From NCBI RefSeq assembly GCF_001905735.1, contig NZ_LISW01000008.1, positions 248,001 through 312,000 on the forward strand: a DNA stretch of 64,000 nucleotides, given 5' to 3'. Numbering within the stretch: position 1 is the stretch's first letter; every line of letters begins with the position of its first letter. Source of the DNA: Streptomyces sp. CB01249. GTDB taxonomy: Bacteria; Actinomycetota; Actinomycetes; Streptomycetales; Streptomycetaceae. The position numbers and the translations under genes were made by a program. This document shows positions 44,274-52,379 of the stretch, piece by piece. The notes beneath the pieces were generated by a model that worked only from the letters and a program-made list of their open reading frames with translations, was not told where the DNA came from and made no database searches.

Positions 44274-45746
44274 TCAGGTGCGGCCGGTGACCGGCTCCGG
44301 GCCCGCGGACGTCTTCTTCGGCGCCCCGGCGGCGGCCGGTCCGGCCCCGGGCTTCCCGGGCAGCAGCAGACCCGCGGCGAAGACCACGACGGCCGCGGCG
44401 ACCGGCCACCAGAAGGCGTCGGAGAAGGAGTCGGCGGTGGGGGCGGCGTGGGAGCCGCCGCCCTGGAGGATCAGCGCGACGACGGCGATGCCGAGCGAGG
44501 CGCCGATCTGGTTGAGGATGAAGACCGCGCCCGTGGCACCGGCGACCGACTCGCCCGGCACCGTCTTGTAGACCGAGCCCATGGTCGGCGCGCCGACCAG
44601 GCCCATGCCGAAACCGGCGGCGAACTGCGCGGCGGTCAGGGCGGCCTGGGACGTACCGGAGCCCGAACCGGTGAAGACCAGGGCGCCGACGCCGATCAGC
44701 AGCGCACCGGCCGGGACCAGCCGCCGGGCGCCCACCTTGTCCGCGAGGTTGCCCGCGACCGGCATGCCGATCAGGGTGCCGAGGCCCAGCGGGGCGAGCA
44801 GCAGCCCGGACTCCAGGACGGTGTGGCCGCGCACCTGCTGGTAGTACAGCGGCAGCAGGAACAGCAGCGAGAACAGACCGCCGCCGAGCAGGAACATCGT
44901 GGTCACACTCGCGCTGAACCCCCTGCTGCCGAACAGCCGGAGGTCCAGCAGCGGCGTCACCGAGGTGCGCAGCGCGTGCACGGCGTACCCGGCGAACAGG
45001 GCGACGCCCACCGCGAGTCCGACGATCACCTGCGTACCGTCGAAGCCGTCGCCGCCCGCCCGGGACAGCGCGAACACGATCGCGGCGAAACCGGGGGAGA
45101 GCAGGGCCACGCCCAGCGCGTCGAACGGCACGGGGTCGCCGCTCGGCGGCGGGTCGGCCGGGAGCACCCGGACGGCCAGCACGATCGCGGCCAGCGCGAA
45201 GGGGATGTTGACCAGGAACATCCACTGCCAGGAGAAGTTGTCCAGCAGCAGCCCGCCGACCACGGGGCCGATCACCGGGCCCAGCGTGATCGGCACGGAG
45301 ACCAGGCCCATGACCCGGCCGATCCTCGCCGGTCCCGCGGCGCCCGCCACCACGGTCATCATGATCGGATCGACCATGCCGCCGCCGAACCCCTGCACGA
45401 CGCGGAAGGCGATCAGGCTCTCCGCGTTCCGGGCGAAGGCGCAGAGCGTCGAGCCGATCAGGAACACCGAGAGGCCGAGCAGCCACATCCGCTTGGCGCC
45501 GAACCGCGTCACCGCCCAGCCGGCCAGCGGGATCGCCAGCGCCACCGCGAGCAGATAGCCGGTGGTGACCCACTCGATGGTGGCCAGCGTCGCGTGGAAC
45601 TCGCCGCCCAGGGTGCTGATCCCGACATTGACGATCGTCGCGTCCAGATACGACATCATCCCGCCGAGCACCATGACGCCGACCAGCGTCAGCAGCGCTC
45701 CATCGAGCCGGGCGGGCCCGCTCCCCACCGGCTTCGTTACAGACAC
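44274..45746 (-). CDS. MFS drug exporter (DHA2/EmrB-QacA type, 14 TM)
   Basis: The 490-residue protein has about 14 hydrophobic segments, a start LVGVMVLGGMMSYLDATIVNVGI with the DHA2 motif LDATIVN, and motif A/C regions such as GYLLAVALAIPLAGWAVTRFGAKR (short: LAIPLAGWAVTRFGAKR) and GPVIGPVVGGLLLDN. It probably expels a toxic compound using the proton gradient. Start GTG 45746 follows AAAGGAG. The gene diverges from a TetR regulator with a perfect palindrome between them, the common exporter-regulator arrangement. Downstream LLM and ABC genes may be cotranscribed. Confidence 0.92.
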   Translation of the reverse strand: MSVTKPVGSGPARLDGALLTLVGVMVLGGMMSYLDATIVNVGISTLGGEFHATLATIEWVTTGYLLAVALAIPLAGWAVTRFGAKRMWLLGLSVFLIGSTLCAFARNAESLIAFRVVQGFGGGMVDPIMMTVVAGAAGPARIGRVMGLVSVPITLGPVIGPVVGGLLLDNFSWQWMFLVNIPFALAAIVLAVRVLPADPPPSGDPVPFDALGVALLSPGFAAIVFALSRAGGDGFDGTQVIVGLAVGVALFAGYAVHALRTSVTPLLDLRLFGSRGFSASVTTMFLLGGGLFSLLFLLPLYYQQVRGHTVLESGLLLAPLGLGTLIGMPVAGNLADKVGARRLVPAGALLIGVGALVFTGSGSGTSQAALTAAQFAAGFGMGLVGAPTMGSVYKTVPGESVAGATGAVFILNQIGASLGIAVVALILQGGGSHAAPTADSFSDAFWWPVAAAVVVFAAGLLLPGKPGAGPAAAGAPKKTSAGPEPVTGRT

Positions 45747-45777
45747 AGCAACTCCTTTGAACTGACTCAGCCAGAAA

Positions 45778-45797
45778 ATTTAACTGGGTAGTTAAAT
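45778..45797. promoter_or_regulatory. TetR operator candidate (perfect 8-4-8 inverted repeat)
   Basis: ATTTAACTGGGTAGTTAAAT, a perfect inverted repeat with arms of 8 and a 4-nt centre, lies between the divergent MFS and tetR genes, 31 bp from the MFS start and 28 bp from the tetR start. It overlaps the likely -35 region of tetR. Confidence 0.85.
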
Positions 45798-45813
45798 CAG
45801 GTGGCTGGCACCG

Positions 45814-45819
45814 TAGCAT
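45814..45819 (+). promoter_or_regulatory. -10 element of leaderless tetR transcript
   Basis: TAGCAT is 6 nt before the tetR ATG; no ribosome-binding site intervenes. Confidence 0.5.
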
Positions 45820-45825
45820 GGGCGC

Positions 45826-46536
45826 ATGAGCGTTGGCGAGAAGGAAGAGAAGGACGGGCGCCCGGCGGACCGCGGGCGCCTCGACAAGCGCCGGGCGATC
45901 GTGGAGGCGGCCCTGCGGGTCTTCGCGCAGGTCGGATACGCCCAGGCGAGCCTGGACGTGATCGCCGCCGAGGCCGGGGTCTCCAAGCCGACGATCTACA
46001 ACCACCTGGGCTCGAAGGAGAAGCTCTTCCGGTACGTCCTGACGGAGACGGCGGCCCGGTCCAACGCCAAGACCCTGGACGTCCTCACCGACTTCCCCAC
46101 CGACCCGGACCGGCTGCGCCCCGCGCTGGAGGACCTGGCCACCAAGCTGGTCGACTGCTACTGCGACGAGCAGTCCGAGGCCGTACGCAGGCTGCTGTAC
46201 GCGGAGGCCGTGCGCTTCCCGGACCTCTTCGACGCGGTACGGGCCAGCGGGCCCAACCAGTTCACCGAGGCGCTCGCGGGCCGCCTCGCCCGGCTGGCCA
46301 ACGCCGGGCACCTGCGGATCGGGGACCCGGTCAGGGCGGCCAACCAGTTCATCGCGCTGGTCTACGACGAGCTGCCGGGGATGAGCGCGCTGGGCACCCG
46401 CCCGCTGGACCCGGCGGAGGTCGCCGAGGTCGTCACCGCGGGCGTCGACACCTTCCTGCGCGCCTTCGGCACCCACAAGGAAGCCCCCGACGCGCCGGGG
46501 GCGGCGTCGGGGGCTTTGGGCGGGGTCAGCGGCTGA
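45826..46536 (+). CDS. TetR-family regulator divergent from MFS exporter
   Basis: The 236-residue protein has the TetR DNA-binding domain (about 20-70: RAIVEAALRVFAQVGYAQ, SLDVIAAEAGVSKPTIYNHLG, SKEKLF) and a helical ligand domain with AefR-like C-terminal part (RLLYAEAVRFPDLF). It likely represses the divergent exporter, and perhaps the six genes beyond it, through the palindrome at 45778-45797, and is released by an unknown ligand. Its end overlaps the convergent thioesterase gene by 11 bp. Confidence 0.9.
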   Translation: MSVGEKEEKDGRPADRGRLDKRRAIVEAALRVFAQVGYAQASLDVIAAEAGVSKPTIYNHLGSKEKLFRYVLTETAARSNAKTLDVLTDFPTDPDRLRPALEDLATKLVDCYCDEQSEAVRRLLYAEAVRFPDLFDAVRASGPNQFTEALAGRLARLANAGHLRIGDPVRAANQFIALVYDELPGMSALGTRPLDPAEVAEVVTAGVDTFLRAFGTHKEAPDAPGAASGALGGVSG

Positions 46537-47323
46537 GCGGCCCCTGGGCCGGAGCGGCGGACAGGGATACGGCCAGTTCCGCGACGGCCGGCAGATGGTC
46601 GTTCAGGAAGAAGTGCCCGCCCGGCAGGATCCGCATCGCGAACGCGCCCGTGGTCGTCTCGCGCCACGGCCCCACGTCCTCCGGCGCCACCTCCGGGTCC
46701 CCGTCCCCGGTGAGGGCGACGACCGGGCACGACAGGAGACCGCCGCCCGGCACGTACCCCGCGACGGCCGCGTAGTCGGCGCGCAACGCCGGCAGGATCA
46801 CGTCGAGCAGTTCCGGGTTGGCCAGCACGGCCGGGTCCGTGCCGCCGAGCTCGCGGACCCGGGCGAGCAGCGCCTCGTCCGTCTCCGGCGCCCCGGAGCC
46901 CAGGCGCGAGGGCGCCCGCCGCCCGGACACGATCAGCGCCGCCGCCCCCTGGCCCGGTACGCCGGACAGCCGCAGCGCCACCTCGTGGGCGAGCGAGGCG
47001 CCCATGCTGTGCCCGAGGAACACGCGCGGCCCGGCCGGGGCCGGGCCGGCCGCCAGGGCCTCGGCGATCAGGTCGGCGAGCCGGTGCAGATCATCGAGGG
47101 GCTCCTCGCGATAGCGGTCCTGCCGGCCCGGGTACTGCACGGCGCGCACGTCCAGCGCCTGCCGTACGGCGTCGGACAGCGGGCGCCAGAACCCTGCCGC
47201 GCCGCCCGCGTGCGGGAAGCACACCAGCTCGGCGCGGGCGTCCGTGCGGTGGTAGCGGCGCAGCCAGGTCTCCGGGCGCGCGCCCGCGCCCCGGCCGGCC
47301 TCTTCGGTCTCTTGCTTGTGCAT
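46526..47323 (-). CDS. Type II thioesterase (stand-alone)
   Basis: The 265-residue alpha/beta hydrolase matches external thioesterases of polyketide and nonribosomal peptide assembly lines: LVCFPHAGGAAGFWRPLSDAV-type start (short: CFPHAGGAAGFWRPL), VQYPGRQDR, nucleophile elbow FLGHSMGASLAHE, LTGDGDPEVAPEDV with the Asp and LPGGHFFLND with the His. Such enzymes clear misprimed carrier proteins. No PKS or NRPS gene is in the window, so its partner lies elsewhere. The upstream flavoprotein gene is on the same strand, 68 bp away. Confidence 0.9.
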   Translation of the reverse strand: MHKQETEEAGRGAGARPETWLRRYHRTDARAELVCFPHAGGAAGFWRPLSDAVRQALDVRAVQYPGRQDRYREEPLDDLHRLADLIAEALAAGPAPAGPRVFLGHSMGASLAHEVALRLSGVPGQGAAALIVSGRRAPSRLGSGAPETDEALLARVRELGGTDPAVLANPELLDVILPALRADYAAVAGYVPGGGLLSCPVVALTGDGDPEVAPEDVGPWRETTTGAFAMRILPGGHFFLNDHLPAVAELAVSLSAAPAQGPLSR

Positions 47324-47391
47324 GGATTGCCTTCGGTTCTCACATCTGGTGTACGGGGGCGTCCACCGTCGGACGGCGGACACGTTCCGGA

Positions 47392-48714
47392 TCAGCGTCG
47401 CCGGACGCCCGGCGTGGGCACCAGGCGGACCGCCGTGTTCAGGACATGGTCGATCGCGTCGCGCGAGGGGTGCTCCGTGAGGTTGGTGAGCAGCCGGGCC
47501 AGGGTGTTGAGCAGCGCCGGCGAGCCCATCACGTACCGGTTCAGCACCGGCTGGAAGCCCGACCGGCTGAAGACGAGATCGGCCGCCGTGTTGCCGAGCC
47601 GGTAGTAGCGGCCCCAGCGCCGGTTCATCTCGGCCGGGTAGTGGCGCAGCGCCCGCTCCCGCCTCGGCCCCGGCGGCAGCGCCAGCGCGAGCGCCGTCGT
47701 CTCGGCGGCGACCTCGCCCGCCTCCATCGCCTGCCCGATGCCCTCGCCGTTCCACGGGCTCACCATGCCCCCGGAGTCCCCGACGAGCAGGAGCCCCCGG
47801 GTGTACAGCGGGTGGCGGTTGAAGCCCAGCGGCAGGGCGGCGCTGCGCACGGGCCCCTCGGCGTTCTCCTCGCGCAGCCCCCACTCCTCCGGCGTACGGG
47901 CGAGCCACCGGTCCAGCGTGGCCCGCAGGTCCGCACTGCCGTGCCGGCGGTGGGGGAGCGCGCCCAGACCGACGTTCACCCGGCCGTCGCCCATCGGGAA
48001 GATCCAGCCGTACCCCGGCAGATACGCGTCGCTCCTCGGGAAGCGGAGGTCGGCCCACAGCTCCAGGAAGTCCTCCCGCGAGCGCTCCGGGCTGCGGTAG
48101 TAGCGCCGGGCGGCCGTGGCGATCTGCCGCTTGGCGTCCCGCTCCAGGCCCATGGCCAGCGCGATCCGGGCCGAGGCGCCGTCGGCGGCGATCACGACGG
48201 GCGCCCGGTGCACCACCGTGTCCGCGCCGGACACCGCCGACACCCCGGTGATCCGCCCGGCCCGGTCGGTCACCGGCTCCTTCACCTTCACCCCGGTACG
48301 CAGCCGGGCCCCGGCCGCGACGGCGTGCCGGGCCAGGATGTCGTCGAAGTCGTGGCGGCTGCGGGTGAGCCCGAAGTCCGGGAAGCCGCCCAGCGCCGGC
48401 CAGTCGATCTCCACCTGCCGGGGACCGGCCACCCAGCGCATCCCCCGCGACCGGGTCCAGCCCGGGGCCTGGATGTCGACGCCCATGCGGATCAGCTGGT
48501 GCACCGCGCGCGGGGTCAGCCCGTCCCCGCACACCTTCTCGCGGGGGAAGCGGGACTTCTCCAGGAGCAGCACATCGATCCCGGCCCGCGCGAGGTGGTA
48601 GGCGGCGGACGAACCGGCCGGGCCCGCGCCGACCACGATGACCTGCGCCTCCTCGGCCGCGCCGGGAGCGGTCTCCTCGTCCGACGGCGACTGCTCTGCA
48701 CGCGTCTCCCGCAT
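47392..48714 (-). CDS. Geranylgeranyl reductase-family FAD-dependent oxidoreductase
   Basis: The 440-residue flavoprotein has an N-terminal FAD-binding VIVVGAGPAGSSAAYHLARAG motif, then EKSRFPREKVCGDGLTPRA, typical of the geranylgeranyl reductase family (FPRxKxCGDGLTPRA), a middle GYGWIFPMGDGRVNVGLG and the second FAD motif LLVGDSGGMVSPWNGEGIGQ. Relatives reduce isoprenoid side chains or act in halogenation/hydroxylation; in streptomycetes a menaquinone or polyprenyl substrate is plausible but not shown. ATG 48714 with GAGGAG just upstream was preferred over a longer start at 48771. Confidence 0.87.
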   Translation of the reverse strand: MRETRAEQSPSDEETAPGAAEEAQVIVVGAGPAGSSAAYHLARAGIDVLLLEKSRFPREKVCGDGLTPRAVHQLIRMGVDIQAPGWTRSRGMRWVAGPRQVEIDWPALGGFPDFGLTRSRHDFDDILARHAVAAGARLRTGVKVKEPVTDRAGRITGVSAVSGADTVVHRAPVVIAADGASARIALAMGLERDAKRQIATAARRYYRSPERSREDFLELWADLRFPRSDAYLPGYGWIFPMGDGRVNVGLGALPHRRHGSADLRATLDRWLARTPEEWGLREENAEGPVRSAALPLGFNRHPLYTRGLLLVGDSGGMVSPWNGEGIGQAMEAGEVAAETTALALALPPGPRRERALRHYPAEMNRRWGRYYRLGNTAADLVFSRSGFQPVLNRYVMGSPALLNTLARLLTNLTEHPSRDAIDHVLNTAVRLVPTPGVRRR

Positions 48715-48858
48715 GGGGCTCCTCTGCTCGCTCGGCACCGCCGCCGGGACGACGGCCCTGTACACCGACATCCTGCCGGTTTCCGGAGCCCCCGGGGGCG
48801 GGTGATCGAAAGAGGCGTGCCCGGCCCCGGGCCGTTCACACCCGGAGCGCCCCGCCGC

Positions 48859-49344
48859 TCAGCCCGGCGGCCTGCGTCCCGAGTCGGCGAGCAGCCGCTC
48901 GATGCGGTCGAAGCGCTCGTGCAGCAGCCGCTCCGTCTCGTCCCGCATCTCGCGCGCGGCGTGCCCGGCCTCGGCGGCCAACCGGTGGCGGCGCCGCTGC
49001 TCGTGCCCGACGAACCAGGTCGCGAGGGCGGCCGTCACCATCCCGTACGTCGTGATGCCGACCCCCATCACGACGGCGGCCACGACCCGCCCCCACAGCG
49101 TCACCGGGAAGAGATCCCCGTAACCGACGGTCGTCGCCGTCTCCACCGACCACCACAGCGCCCGCGGATAGGACGTGATCGTGGCGTCCGGCGCGTGCCG
49201 TTCGGCCAGGACCACCAGCCAGGACCCGGCCAGCATCGTCACGGCGAGCAGCACCGTCGCCCAGCCCGCCGCCTTCAGATGCAGCGAGCGGTTCTCCCGG
49301 CCGAGCAGCAGCTCGACCGCCTTGGTCAGGAATACAGGCACCAT
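48859..49344 (-). CDS. kcsA: KcsA-type potassium channel
   Basis: The 161-residue protein is close to S. lividans KcsA (160 residues) throughout. It has an N-terminal amphipathic helix, TM1 (about 24-48), the pore helix YPRALWWSVETA, selectivity filter TTVGYGD (71-77), TM2 (about 83-109, LWGRVVAAVVMGVGITTYGMV) and a C-terminal bundle helix HERFDRIERLL. The inactivation-linked glutamate (E68, KcsA E71) and the pH-sensing His (H22, KcsA H25) are kept. The position equal to KcsA Tyr82 at the outer mouth is Phe79. ATG at 49344 gives the KcsA-like start; it has no good ribosome-binding site but a GATGAT hexamer 6 nt upstream, so it may be leaderless. Confidence 0.95.
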   Translation of the reverse strand: MVPVFLTKAVELLLGRENRSLHLKAAGWATVLLAVTMLAGSWLVVLAERHAPDATITSYPRALWWSVETATTVGYGDLFPVTLWGRVVAAVVMGVGITTYGMVTAALATWFVGHEQRRRHRLAAEAGHAAREMRDETERLLHERFDRIERLLADSGRRPPG

Positions 49345-49645
49345 TTCCGGATCATCGGGCCCGGGCGCCGGTCCCGGCGCCCGGGCACGCGCCCGCCGCC
49401 CGCGCGTCACCCGATCGCGCCCGGACCGGCCCGCCGGGGAACGCGGACCGGTCCCGCACACCGATCGCCCTGCGACGATCCGTGTTAAACCTGGATATGT
49501 GGGTGGCACAGGTCGATTCCGGGCGATATTTCACCGCTCCGCCCGGCGTCCGCAGCGACACGAGGGCGGCCGCCCGGGCGGCGACGCGCCCGCGCCCTCG
49601 AAGCCGCCCCGCGGGCGGACCTCCCGGGGACGCGGACTGATCTCG
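49345..49645. other. Divergent promoter region kcsA / sensor phosphatase
   Basis: These 301 bp lie between divergent genes. Most of it is GC-rich; only 49479-49500 (GTGTTAAACCTGGATATG) is AT-richer and may hold the plus-strand promoter. I see no operator-like palindrome or small gene. Confidence 0.4.
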
Positions 49646-52288
49646 ATGTTCAGCGTCCGCACCGTCGCCGGACAGTTCTTCGTCCTCATGCTCGGCATCG
49701 TCATCCTGCTCGACGCCGCCGCCGTCGTCGCCCTCGTCGTACAGGGCCGCCGCGACAGCATGAGCGCGGCCCGCACCCAGTCGCTGAGCGTCGCGCAGAC
49801 CTTCGCCCACGCCCCGGGCGTCGCGGCGGCTCTCGACAGCAAGAACCCCACCACCGTCCTCCAGCCCCGCGCCGAGGAGATCCGGCAGAGCACCGGCGTC
49901 GAGAACGTGGTCGTGGCCGGCACCGACGGCATCCGCTACACCCACCGCGACATCGCCCTCATCGGCAAGAGGATCAGCGGCCCCTACAAGGAAGCGGTCG
50001 CGGGGGAAGCGGTCACCCGCACGGTGACGGGGAGCCGGGGCAGAGCGGTCACCTCGCTGGTGCCCGTCGAGCGCCGGGACGGCTCCGTGGCCGGACTGGT
50101 GGCGGTCGGCATCAAGGTCGAGGCCGTCAACCGGCTCGCTTACCCGAGCATCCCGCTGACCATCGGCGCCGGGGTCGCCGCCCTCGCCCTCACCGCGGCC
50201 GGCGCCGCCCTGGTCGGCCGCCGCCTCAGCCGCCAGACGCGCGGCCTCGGCCCGGCCGAGATGACCCGGATGTACGAACACCACGACGCCGTCCTGCACG
50301 CCGTGCGCGAGGGCGTCCTCATCATCGGCGCCGACCACCGGCTGCTGCTCGCCAACGACGAGGCCCGGCGGCTGCTCGGCCTCCCGGCGGACGCCGAGGG
50401 CCGCGCGGTGACCGACCTCGGGCTCGCCTCCGGCACCGCGGAGCTGCTGTCCTCCGGGCAGGTCGCCACGGACGAGCTGCGGCCCGCCGGGGACCGGCTG
50501 CTCGCAGTCAACCTCCGCCCCACCGAGGAGCGCGGCGGCCAGCCCGGCATGGTCGCCACCCTCCGCGACACCACCGAGCTGCGGGCCCTCACCGGCCGCG
50601 CCGAGACCGTACGCGAACGGCTGACGCTCCTCTACCGGGCGGGCGCCCTGATCGGGACCACCCTCGACGTCACCACCACCGCCCAGGAGCTCGCCGACGT
50701 CGCCGTCCCCGGATTCGCCGACTGCGTCACGGTCGACCTGGCCGACGCCGTCCTGCGCGGCGGGGAGCCGAGACCGCCCACGGGCGACACCCTGGACCTC
50801 CGCCGCACCGCCGTCCGCACCTCCGCCGAGGACCACCCGCTCTTCCCGGCCGGCCGCGTCATCGGCTACCGGCCGGCCACCGCCGAGGGCCTGGGCACCG
50901 GCGTCGGGCACACCTGGATCGTCTCCGACCTGGCCACCTCCCGGCAGTGGCGGGAGACCGAGCCGGAACAGGCCGACCGCGTCCTGGAGCACGGCTACCA
51001 CTCCCTGCTCTCGGTCCCGCTGCGGGCCCGCGGCGTCATCCTGGGCATCGCCAACTTCTGGCGCGCGCAGAACGAGGACCCCTTCGACCTGGACGACCTC
51101 TCCTTCGCCGAGGAACTGGTGGCCCGCGCCGCGGTCAGCGTCGACAACGCCCGCCGCTACACCCGTGAGCACGAGATGGCCGTCACCCTTCAGCGCAGCC
51201 TCCTCCCGCGCGGCCTGCCCGAGCAGAACGCCCTGGACGTCGCCTACCGCTACCTCCCGGCGCAGGCGGGCGTGGGCGGCGACTGGTTCGACGTGATCCC
51301 GCTCTCCGGCGCCCGGGTCGCCCTCGTCGTCGGCGACGTCGTCGGGCACGGACTGCACGCGGCGGCCACCATGGGCCGGCTGCGCACGACGGTCCTCAAC
51401 TTCTCCACGCTCGACCTGGCGCCCGACGAACTCCTCGGCCACCTGGACGAACTGGTGGTCAGGATGGACCAGGACGAGGAGTCGGGCGGCGGCTCGATCA
51501 CCGGTGCCACCTGCCTGTACGCGATCTACGACGCCGTGTCCGGACGCTGCACGGTCGCCAGGGCCGGCCATCCCGGGCCCGCGCTCGTGCTGCCCGACGG
51601 CACGGTCAGCTTCCCGGAGATCCCGGCCGGACTGCCCCTCGGGATCGGCGGCATGCCCTTCGAGATGACCGAGCTGGACGTACCCGAGGGCAGCCGCCTC
51701 GTCCTGTACACGGACGGTCTGGTGGAGCGCCGCGACCGGGACATCGACGACGGCATGGAGTTGCTGCGCCGCTCGCTCGCCGACCGCGACCGCACCCCCG
51801 AGGAGACCTGCGACGACGTGCTGGAGGCCATGCTGCCCAGCCGTGCCAGCGACGACGTGGCCCTGCTGGTCGCCCGGACCCGCACCCTGGACCCGTCCCG
51901 GCGCGTGCAGTGGGACGTGCCCCCGGACCCGGCCGCGGTCGCCGGAATCCGCAAACAGGCCATGCGCTGGCTCTCGGACCGGGGCCTGGACGAGGAGGGT
52001 TTCGTCACCGAGCTCATCCTGAGCGAACTCGTCACCAACGCCATCCGCTACGGCTCCGAGCCGATCACGGTCCGGCTGCTCTACGACCGTGCCCTGACCT
52101 GCGAGGTGTCGGACTGCAGCAGCACCTCCCCGCACCTGCGCTACGCCACCACGACGGACGAGGGCGGCCGGGGCCTCTTCCTCGTCGCCCAGTTCGCGGA
52201 GCGCTGGGGGGCCAGGTACACCGACCGGGGCAAGGTCATCTGGTCCGAGCAGACACTCGGCGGCCCGCCGCCGTCCGGTCTGCTGTAG
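49646..52288 (+). CDS. Membrane sensor SpoIIE phosphatase with PAS, GAF and HATPase domains
   Basis: The 880-residue protein begins with TM1 (about 8-33, FFVLMLGIVILLDAAAVVAL), an extracytoplasmic sensor of the sCache/CitA type (34-165, with VQPRAEEIRQSTGVENVVV and DGIRYTHRD), TM2 (about 170-195), PAS (210-310), GAF (320-500), a PP2C/SpoIIE phosphatase (510-740; VGGDWFDV, VGDVVGHG, LYTDGLVE, SDDVALLV) and a C-terminal HATPase/anti-sigma-like kinase domain (750-870; ELVTNAIRYG, DEGGRGLFLV). It unites opposing phosphatase and kinase outputs for partner-switch control. The extracellular part resembles carboxylate-sensing histidine kinases. ATG 49646 is chosen to start just before TM1; its ribosome-binding site is weak. 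Confidence 0.9.
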   Translation: MFSVRTVAGQFFVLMLGIVILLDAAAVVALVVQGRRDSMSAARTQSLSVAQTFAHAPGVAAALDSKNPTTVLQPRAEEIRQSTGVENVVVAGTDGIRYTHRDIALIGKRISGPYKEAVAGEAVTRTVTGSRGRAVTSLVPVERRDGSVAGLVAVGIKVEAVNRLAYPSIPLTIGAGVAALALTAAGAALVGRRLSRQTRGLGPAEMTRMYEHHDAVLHAVREGVLIIGADHRLLLANDEARRLLGLPADAEGRAVTDLGLASGTAELLSSGQVATDELRPAGDRLLAVNLRPTEERGGQPGMVATLRDTTELRALTGRAETVRERLTLLYRAGALIGTTLDVTTTAQELADVAVPGFADCVTVDLADAVLRGGEPRPPTGDTLDLRRTAVRTSAEDHPLFPAGRVIGYRPATAEGLGTGVGHTWIVSDLATSRQWRETEPEQADRVLEHGYHSLLSVPLRARGVILGIANFWRAQNEDPFDLDDLSFAEELVARAAVSVDNARRYTREHEMAVTLQRSLLPRGLPEQNALDVAYRYLPAQAGVGGDWFDVIPLSGARVALVVGDVVGHGLHAAATMGRLRTTVLNFSTLDLAPDELLGHLDELVVRMDQDEESGGGSITGATCLYAIYDAVSGRCTVARAGHPGPALVLPDGTVSFPEIPAGLPLGIGGMPFEMTELDVPEGSRLVLYTDGLVERRDRDIDDGMELLRRSLADRDRTPEETCDDVLEAMLPSRASDDVALLVARTRTLDPSRRVQWDVPPDPAAVAGIRKQAMRWLSDRGLDEEGFVTELILSELVTNAIRYGSEPITVRLLYDRALTCEVSDCSSTSPHLRYATTTDEGGRGLFLVAQFAERWGARYTDRGKVIWSEQTLGGPPPSGLL

Positions 52289-52310
52289 ACGGAGGACCGG
52301 GACGACGGAC

Positions 52311-52339
52311 GCGGGGCCCGGCAGACTGCCGGGCCCCGC
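52311..52339. terminator. Bidirectional terminator hairpin
   Basis: A perfect 13-bp stem (52311-52323 with 52327-52339) lies between the convergent phosphatase and beta-helix genes. Confidence 0.8.
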
Positions 52340-52379
52340 GCCGGTTCACCTCAGGTGCCGGATGTCCTGCGTCTCCCCG

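Noticed and set aside
43374-45791. An 805-codon plus-strand frame opposite the monooxygenase and MFS genes
   Set aside because: It spans two genuine genes and the operator between MFS and tetR, and has Gln/Arg/Gly-rich shadow composition.
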